Source: Nemertoderma westbladi
Lineage: Eukaryota; Xenacoelomorpha; Nemertodermatida; Nemertodermatidae
Direction: 5' to 3'
Length of the DNA stretch: 64,000 bases
Assembly: GCA_032718475.1 (NCBI GenBank)
Contig: JAUCBJ010007628.1
Coordinates: forward strand, 47,295 to 111,294
Shown piece by piece: positions 54,801-64,000 of this stretch. The stretch's first letter is position 1. Each line of letters opens with the position of its first letter. The position numbers and the translations under genes were made by a program. Under the pieces are notes generated by a model. It was not told where the DNA came from, did no database searches, and saw only the letters and a list, made by a program, of their open reading frames with translations.

Positions 54801-57800
54801 GGAACCACGTAGGACCACACTATTGTACTGGAGGGAACCACGTAGGACCACACTATTGTACTGGAGGGAACCACGTAGGACCACACTATTGTACTGGAGG
54901 GAACCACGTAGGACCGGACCACACTATTGTACTGGAGGGAACCACGTAGGACCATACTATTGTACTGGAGGGAACCACGTAGGACCACACTATTGTACTG
55001 GAGGGAACCACGTAGGACCACACTATTGTACTGGAGGGAACCACGTAGACCGGACCACACTATTGTACTGGAGGGAACCACGTAGGACCACACTATTGTA
55101 CTGGAGGGAACCACGTAGGACCGGACCGCACTATTGTACTGGAGGGAACCACGTAGGACCATACTATTGTACTGGAGGGAACCACGTAGGACCGGACCAT
55201 ACTATTGTACTGGAGGGAACCACGTAGGACCACACTATTGTACTGGAGGGAACCACGTAGGACCACACTATTGTACTGGAGGGAACCACGTAGGACCACA
55301 CTATTGTACTGGAGGGAACCACGTAGGACCGGACCGCACTATTGTACTGGAGGGAACCACGTAGGACCATACTATTGTACTGGAGGGAACCACGTAGGAC
55401 CGGACCATACTATTGTACTGGAGGGAACCACGTAGGACCACACTATTGTACTGGAGGGAACCACGTAGGACCACACTATTGTACTGGAGGGAACCACGTA
55501 GGACCGGACCATACTATTGTACTGGAGGGAACCACGTAGGACCACACTATTGTACTGGAGGGAACCACGTAGGACCACACTATTGTACTGGAGGGAACCA
55601 CGTAGGACCGGACCCACTATTGTACTGGAGGGAACCACGTAGGACCATACTATTGTACTGGAGGGAACCACGTAGGACCACACTATTGTACTGGAGGGAA
55701 CCACGTAGGACCACACTATTGTACTGGAGGGAACCACGTAGGACCGGACCACTATTGTACTGGAGGGAACCACGTAGGACCATACTATTGTACTGGAGGG
55801 AACCACGTAGGACCACACTATTGTACTGGAGGGAACCACGTAGGACCGGACCACACTATTGTACTGGAGGGAACCACGTAGGACCATACTATTGTACTGG
55901 AGGGAACCACGTAGGACCACACTATTGTACTGGAGGGAACCACGTAGGACCACACTATTGTACTGGAGGGAACCACGTAGGACCGGACCATACTATTGTA
56001 CTGGAGGGAACCACGTAGGACCACACTATTGTACTGGAGGGAACCACGTAGGACCACACTATTGTACTGGAGGGAACCACGTAGGACCACACTATTGTAC
56101 TGGAGGGAACCACGTAGGACCACACTATTGTACTGGAGGGAACCACGTAGGACCACACTATTGTACTGGAGGGAACCACGTAGGACCACACTATTGTACT
56201 GGAGGGAACCACGTAGGACCACACTATTGTACTGGAGGGAACCACGTAGGACCACACTATTGTACTGGAGGGAACCACGTAGGACCGGACCATACTATTG
56301 TACTGGAGGGAACCACGTAGGACCACACTATTGTACTGGAGGGAACCACGTAGGACCACACTATTGTACTGGAGGGAACCACGTAGGACCACACTATTGT
56401 ACTGGAGGGAACCACGTAGGACCGGACCCACTATTGTACTGGAGGGAACCACGTAGGACCACACTATTGTACTGGAGGGAACCACGTAGGACCACACTAT
56501 TGTACTGGAGGGAACCACGTAGGACCACACTATTGTACTGGAGGGAACCACGTAGGACCACACTATTGTACTGGAGGGAACCACGTAGGACCACCACTAT
56601 TGTACTGGAGGGAACCACGTAGGACCACACTATTGTACTGGAGGGAACCACGTAGGACCACACTATTGTACTGGAGGGAACCACGTAGGACCACACTATT
56701 GTACTGGAGGGAACCACGTAGGACCACACTATTGTACTGGAGGGAACCACGTAGGACCACACTATTGTACTGGAGGGAACCACGTAGGACCACACTATTG
56801 TACTGGAGGGAACCACGTAGGACCACACTATTGTACTGGAGGGAACCACGTAGGACCACACTATTGTACTGGAGGGAACCACGTAGACCGGACCACACTA
56901 TTGTACTGGAGGGAACCACGTAGGACCACACTATTGTACTGGAGGGAACCACGTAGGACCACACTATTGTACTGGAGGGAACCACGTAGGACCACACTAT
57001 TGTACTGGAGGGAACCACGTAGGACCACACTATTGTACTGGAGGGAACCACGTAGGACCACACTATTGTACTGGAGGGAACCACGTAGGACCACACTATT
57101 GTACTGGAGGGAACCACGTAGGACCACACTATTGTACTGGAGGGAACCACGTAGGACCGGACCAACTATTGTACTGGAGGGAACCACGTAGGACCACACT
57201 ATTGTACTGGAGGGAACCACGTAGGACCACACTATTGTACTGGAGGGAACCACGTAGGACCACACTATTGTACTGGAGGGAACCACGTAGGACCACACTA
57301 TTGTACTGGAGGGAACCACGTAGGACCGGACCACACTATTGTACTGGAGGGAACCACGTAGGACCACACTATTGTACTGGAGGGAACCACGTAGGACCAC
57401 ACTATTGTACTGGAGGGAACCACGTAGGACCACACTATTGTACTGGAGGGAACCACGTAGGACCACACTATTGTACTGGAGGGAACCACGTAGGACCACA
57501 CTATTGTACTGGAGGGAACCACGTAGGACCACACTATTGTACTGGAGGGAACCACGTAGGACCACACTATTGTACTGGAGGGAACCACGTAGGACCACAC
57601 TATTGTACTGGAGGGAACCACGTAGGACCACACTATTGTACTGGAGGGAACCACGTAGGACCACACTATTGTACTGGAGGGAACCACGTAGGACCACACT
57701 ATTGTACTGGAGGGAACCACGTAGGACCACACTATTGTACTGGAGGGAACCACGTAGGACCACACTATTGTACTGGAGGGAACCACGTAGGACCACACTA

Positions 57801-60800
57801 TTGTACTGGAGGGAACCACGTAGGACCACACTATTGTACTGGAGGGAACCACGTAGGACCACACTATTGTACTGGAGGGAACCACGTAGGACCACACTAT
57901 TGTACTGGAGGGAACCACGTAGGACCGGACCACACTATTGTACTGGAGGGAACCACGTAGGACCACACTATTGTACTGGAGGGAACCACGTAGGACCACA
58001 CTATTGTACTGGAGGGAACCACGTAGGACCACACTATTGTACTGGAGGGAACCACGTAGGACCACACTATTGTACTGGAGGGAACCACGTAGGACCACAC
58101 TATTGTACTGGAGGGAACCACGTAGGACCACACTATTGTACTGGAGGGAACCACGTAGGACCACACTATTGTACTGGAGGGAACCACGTAGGACCACACT
58201 ATTGTACTGGAGGGAACCACGTAGGACCACACTATTGTACTGGAGGGAACCACGTAGGACCACACTATTGTACTGGAGGGAACCACGTAGGACCACACTA
58301 TTGTACTGGAGGGAACCACGTAGGACCACACTATTGTACTGGAGGGAACCACGTAGGACCACACTATTGTACTGGAGGGAACCACGTAGGACCACACTAT
58401 TGTACTGGAGGGAACCACGTAGGACCACACTATTGTACTGGAGGGAACCACGTAGGACCACACTATTGTACTGGAGGGAACCACGTAGGACCACACTATT
58501 GTACTGGAGGGAACCACGTAGGACCACACTATTGTACTGGAGGGAACCACGTAGGACCACACTATTGTACTGGAGGGAACCACGTAGGACCACACTATTG
58601 TACTGGAGGGAACCACGTAGGACCACACTATTGTACTGGAGGGAACCACGTAGGACCACACTATTGTACTGGAGGGAACCACGTAGGACCACACTATTGT
58701 ACTGGAGGGAACCACGTAGGACCACACTATTGTACTGGAGGGAACCACGTAGGACCACACTATTGTACTGGAGGGAACCACGTAGGACCACACTATTGTA
58801 CTGGAGGGAACCACGTAGGACCACACTATTGTACTGGAGGGAACCACGTAGGACCACACTATTGTACTGGAGGGAACCACGTAGGACCACACTATTGTAC
58901 TGGAGGGAACCACGTAGGACCACACTATTGTACTGGAGGGAACCACGTAGGACCACACTATTGTACTGGAGGGAACCACGTAGGACCACACTATTGTACT
59001 GGAGGGAACCACGTAGGACCACACTATTGTACTGGAGGGAACCACGTAGGACCACACTATTGTACTGGAGGGAACCACGTAGGACCGGACCAACTATTGT
59101 ACTGGAGGGAACCACGTAGGACCACACTATTGTACTGGAGGGAACCACGTAGGACCACACTATTGTACTGGAGGGAACCACGTAGGACCACACTATTGTA
59201 CTGGAGGGAACCACGTAGGACCACACTATTGTACTGGAGGGAACCACGTAGGACCACACTATTGTACTGGAGGGAACCACGTAGGACCGGACCACACTAT
59301 TGTACTGGAGGGAACCACGTAGGACCACACTATTGTACTGGAGGGAACCACGTAGGACCACACTATTGTACTGGAGGGAACCACGTAGGACCACACTATT
59401 GTACTGGAGGGAACCACGTAGGACCACACTATTGTACTGGAGGGAACCACGTAGGACCACACTATTGTACTGGAGGGAACCACGTAGGACCACACTATTG
59501 TACTGGAGGGAACCACGTAGGACCACACTATTGTACTGGAGGGAACCACGTAGGACCACACTATTGTACTGGAGGGAACCACGTAGGACCGGACCACACT
59601 ATTGTACTGGAGGGAACCACGTAGGACCACACTATTGTACTGGAGGGAACCACGTAGGACCACACTATTGTACTGGAGGGAACCACGTAGGACCACACTA
59701 TTGTACTGGAGGGAACCACGTAGGACCACACTATTGTACTGGAGGGAACCACGTAGGACCACACTATTGTACTGGAGGGAACCACGTAGGACCGACCACT
59801 ATTGTACTGGAGGGAACCACGTAGGACCACACTATTGTACTGGAGGGAACCACGTAGGACCACACTATTGTACTGGAGGGAACCACGTAGGACCACACTA
59901 TTGTACTGGAGGGAACCACGTAGGACCACACTATTGTACTGGAGGGAACCACGTAGGACCACACTATTGTACTGGAGGGAACCACGTAGGACCACACTAT
60001 TGTACTGGAGGGAACCACGTAGGACCACACTATTGTACTGGAGGGAACCACGTAGGACCACACTATTGTACTGGAGGGAACCACGTAGGACCACACTATT
60101 GTACTGGAGGGAACCACGTAGGACCACACTATTGTACTGGAGGGAACCACGTAGGACCACACTATTGTACTGGAGGGAACCACGTAGGACCACACTATTG
60201 TACTGGAGGGAACCACGTAGGACCACACTATTGTACTGGAGGGAACCACGTAGGACCACACTATTGTACTGGAGGGAACCACGTAGGACCGGACCCACTA
60301 TTGTACTGGAGGGAACCACGTAGGACCACACTATTGTACTGGAGGGAACCACGTAGGACCACACTATTGTACTGGAGGGAACCACGTAGGACCGGACCAA
60401 CTATTGTACTGGAGGGAACCACGTAGGACCACACTATTGTACTGGAGGGAACCACGTAGGACCACACTATTGTACTGGAGGGAACCACGTAGGACCACAC
60501 TATTGTACTGGAGGGAACCACGTAGGACCACACTATTGTACTGGAGGGAACCACGTAGGACCACACTATTGTACTGGAGGGAACCACGTAGGACCACACT
60601 ATTGTACTGGAGGGAACCACGTAGGACCGACCAACTATTGTACTGGAGGGAACCACGTAGGACCACTACTATTGTACTGGAGGGAACCACGTAGGACCAC
60701 ACTATTGTACTGGAGGGAACCACGTAGGACCACACTATTGTACTGGAGGGAACCACGTAGGACCACACTATTGTACTGGAGGGAACCACGTAGGACCACA

Positions 60801-63800
60801 CTATTGTACTGGAGGGAACCACGTAGGACCACACTATTGTACTGGAGGGAACCACGTAGGACCACACTATTGTACTGGAGGGAACCACGTAGGACCACAC
60901 TATTGTACTGGAGGGAACCACGTAGGACCACACTATTGTACTGGAGGGAACCACGTAGGACCACACTATTGTACTGGAGGGAACCACGTAGGACCACACT
61001 ATTGTACTGGAGGGAACCACGTAGGACCACACTATTGTACTGGAGGGAACCACGTAGGACCGACCACACTATTGTACTGGAGGGAACCACGTAGGACCAC
61101 ACTATTGTACTGGAGGGAACCACGTAGGACCGGACCACACTATTGTACTGGAGGGAACCACGTAGGACCACACTATTGTACTGGAGGGAACCACGTAGGA
61201 CCACACTATTGTACTGGAGGGAACCACGTAGGACCACACTATTGTACTGGAGGGAACCACGTAGGACCACACTATTGTACTGGAGGGAACCACGTAGGAC
61301 CACACTATTGTACTGGAGGGAACCACGTAGGACCACACTATTGTACTGGAGGGAACCACGTAGGACCACACTATTGTACTGGAGGGAACCACGTAGGACC
61401 ACACTATTGTACTGGAGGGAACCACGTAGGACCACACTATTGTACTGGAGGGAACCACGTAGGACCACACTATTGTACTGGAGGGAACCACGTAGGACCA
61501 CACTATTGTACTGGAGGGAACCACGTAGGACCACACTATTGTACTGGAGGGAACCACGTAGACCGGACCACACTATTGTACTGGAGGGAACCACGTAGGA
61601 CCACACTATTGTACTGGAGGGAACCACGTAGGACCACACTATTGTACTGGAGGGAACCACGTAGGACCACACTATTGTACTGGAGGGAACCACGTAGGAC
61701 CGGACCACACTATTGTACTGGAGGGAACCACGTAGGACCACACTATTGTACTGGAGGGAACCACGTAGGACCACACTATTGTACTGGAGGGAACCACGTA
61801 GGACCACACTATTGTACTGGAGGGAACCACGTAGGACCGGACCACACTATTGTACTGGAGGGAACCACGTAGGACCACACTATTGTACTGGAGGGAACCA
61901 CGTAGGACCACACTATTGTACTGGAGGGAACCACGTAGGACCACACTATTGTACTGGAGGGAACCACGTAGGACCACCACTATTGTACTGGAGGGAACCA
62001 CGTAGGACCACACTATTGTACTGGAGGGAACCACGTAGGACCACACTATTGTACTGGAGGGAACCACGTAGGACCACACTATTGTACTGGAGGGAACCAC
62101 GTAGGACCACACTATTGTACTGGAGGGAACCACGTAGGACCACACTATTGTACTGGAGGGAACCACGTAGGACCACACTATTGTACTGGAGGGAACCACG
62201 TAGGACCACACTATTGTACTGGAGGGAACCACGTAGGACCGACCCACTATTGTACTGGAGGGAACCACGTAGGACCACACTATTGTACTGGAGGGAACCA
62301 CGTAGGACCACACTATTGTACTGGAGGGAACCACGTAGGACCACACTATTGTACTGGAGGGAACCACGTAGGACCACACTATTGTACTGGAGGGAACCAC
62401 GTAGGACCACACTATTGTACTGGAGGGAACCACGTAGGACCACACTATTGTACTGGAGGGAACCACGTAGGACCGGACCACACTATTGTACTGGAGGGAA
62501 CCACGTAGGACCACACTATTGTACTGGAGGGAACCACGTAGGACCACACTATTGTACTGGAGGGAACCACGTAGGACCACACTATTGTACTGGAGGGAAC
62601 CACGTAGGACCACACTATTGTACTGGAGGGAACCACGTAGGACCACACTATTGTACTGGAGGGAACCACGTAGGACCGGACCACACTATTGTACTGGAGG
62701 GAACCACGTAGGACCACACTATTGTACTGGAGGGAACCACGTAGGACCACACTATTGTACTGGAGGGAACCACGTAGGACCACACTATTGTACTGGAGGG
62801 AACCACGTAGGACCGGACCATACTATTGTACTGGAGGGAACCACGTAGGACCACACTATTGTACTGGAGGGAACCACGTAGGACCACCACTATTGTACTG
62901 GAGGGAACCACGTAGGACCGGACCACACTATTGTACTGGAGGGAACCACGTAGGACCACCACTATTGTACTGGAGGGAACCACGTAGGACCGGACCATAC
63001 TATTGTACTGGAGGGAACCACGTAGGACCACACTATTGTACTGGAGGGAACCACGTAGGACCGGACCACACTATTGTACTGGAGGGAACCACGTAGGACC
63101 ACACTATTGTACTGGAGGGAACCACGTAACCGGACCACACTATTGTACTGGAGGGAACCACGTAGGACCGGACCAACTATTGTACTGGAGGGAACCACGT
63201 AGGACCGGACCACACTATTGTACTGGAGGGAACCACGTAGGACCACCACTATTGTACTGGAGGGAACCACGTAGGACCGGACCACACTATTGTACTGGAG
63301 GGAACCACGTAGGACCACACTATTGTACTGGAGGGAACCACGTAGGACCGGACCACACTATTGTACTGGAGGGAACCACGTAGGACCACACTATTGTACT
63401 GGAGGGAACCACGTAGGACCACACTATTGTACTGGAGGGAACCACGTAGGACCACACTATTGTACTGGAGGGAACCACGTAGGACCGGACCACACTATTG
63501 TACTGGAGGGAACCACGTAGGACCACACTATTGTACTGGAGGGAACCACGTAGGACCGGACCACACTATTGTACTGGAGGGAACCACGTAGGACCACACT
63601 ATTGTACTGGAGGGAACCACGTAGGACCCACACTATTGTACTGGAGGGAACCACGTAGGACCACACTATTGTACTGGAGGGAACCACGTAGGACCACACT
63701 ATTGTACTGGAGGGAACCACGTAGGACCGGACCACACTATTGTACTGGAGGGAACCACGTAGGACCGGACCACACTATTGTACTGGAGGGAACCACGTAG

Positions 63801-64000
63801 GACCACACTATTGTACTGGAGGGAACCACGTAGACCGGACCACACTATTGTACTGGAGGGAACCACGTAGGACCGGACCACACTATTGTACTGGAGGGAA
63901 CCACGTAGGACCATACTATTGTACTGGAGGGAACCACGTAGGACCGGACCACACTATTGTACTGGAGGGAACCACGTAGGACCGGACCACACTATTGTAC
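51803..64000 (+). repeat. 33/38-bp satellite array, at least 12.2 kb, continues past the window
   Basis: The basic 33-bp unit is CCACACTATTGTACTGGAGG followed by GAACCACGTAGGA. The 38-bp unit adds CCGGA. A CCATACTATT variant and 38-bp units are common at 51.8-56.3 kb and after about 62.8 kb, while 56.3-62.6 kb is nearly pure 33-bp units. Rare indel variants (ACCACCACT, CCGACCACT, TAGACCGG) mark subarrays. Since 33 is eleven codons without stops, several frames on both strands stay open for hundreds of codons; none has protein features. It is probably heterochromatic tandem DNA. Confidence 0.97.

Noticed and set aside
57298-59624. Very long open frames (up to about 760 codons) on both strands in the 33-bp satellite
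   Set aside because: The unit is eleven stop-free codons in several frames, so openness is automatic. There is no promoter, splice or domain signal, and overlapping frames on both strands are equally open.
51803-64000. CRISPR array
   Set aside because: Units are directly adjacent with no variable spacers, there are no cas genes, and the DNA is from an animal.

Overview
The window is AT-rich, intron-containing animal DNA that is mostly transposable elements and satellites. Host genes have GT-AG introns, and the non-LTR, BEL/Pao LTR and TTAA-target DNA transposons are types common in aquatic invertebrates. The two host genes recognised (a PCSK9-like secreted-protein C-terminus and a galactose 3-O-sulfotransferase-like enzyme) fit an invertebrate deuterostome or another marine invertebrate. 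The species cannot be fixed from sequence alone. No bacterial features, CRISPR array or rRNA were seen.

Layout. 1-3.8 kb: AT-rich DNA with a tRNA-like pol III promoter and a duplicated CCAAT plus TATA block that looks like an LTR promoter. 3.8-9.9 kb: a three-level nest. An element with about 0.3 kb inverted ends holds a dead APE/RT LINE (minus strand), which is split by a 1.86 kb element with perfect 15-bp terminal inverted repeats (TIRs) and a 57-bp minisatellite. 10.6-21.4 kb: the last four exons of a PCSK9-like gene, with matching splice phases, a stop codon and a poly(A) signal. Its introns hold a 5'-truncated RTE-like LINE and a 67-bp satellite array into which an apparently intact 3.2 kb RTE-like LINE has inserted.

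21.7-34.5 kb: a TTAA-target MITE split by a young 12.2 kb BEL/Pao-type LTR element with LTRs of 1183 and 1161 bp. The BEL element keeps gag, zinc knuckles and the aspartic protease, has lost RT/RNase H and the integrase core, and carries an unrecognised cluster of small ORFs before its 3' LTR. 34.5-36.9 kb: another RTE-like copy interrupted by a 400-bp CCGG-flanked MITE, then a complete 725-bp TTAA MITE that is the unoccupied counterpart of the split one. 37.4-46.2 kb: an 8.7 kb satellite of 55/57-bp units with higher-order structure and a CR1/L2-type LINE 3' end inserted in it. 46.5-48.1 kb: the two-exon sulfotransferase-like gene. 49.0-50.6 kb: a 1.6 kb TTAA-flanked element with perfect 17-bp TIRs. 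51.4 kb to the window end: a (GGACCC)n array running into at least 12.2 kb of 33/38-bp satellite.

The two host genes are probably unrelated in function: one encodes a secreted or luminal protein, the other a Golgi enzyme. The long ORFs in the satellites arise because the unit length (33 bp, and 57 bp in the minisatellite) is a multiple of three without stop codons, so they are not called as genes.
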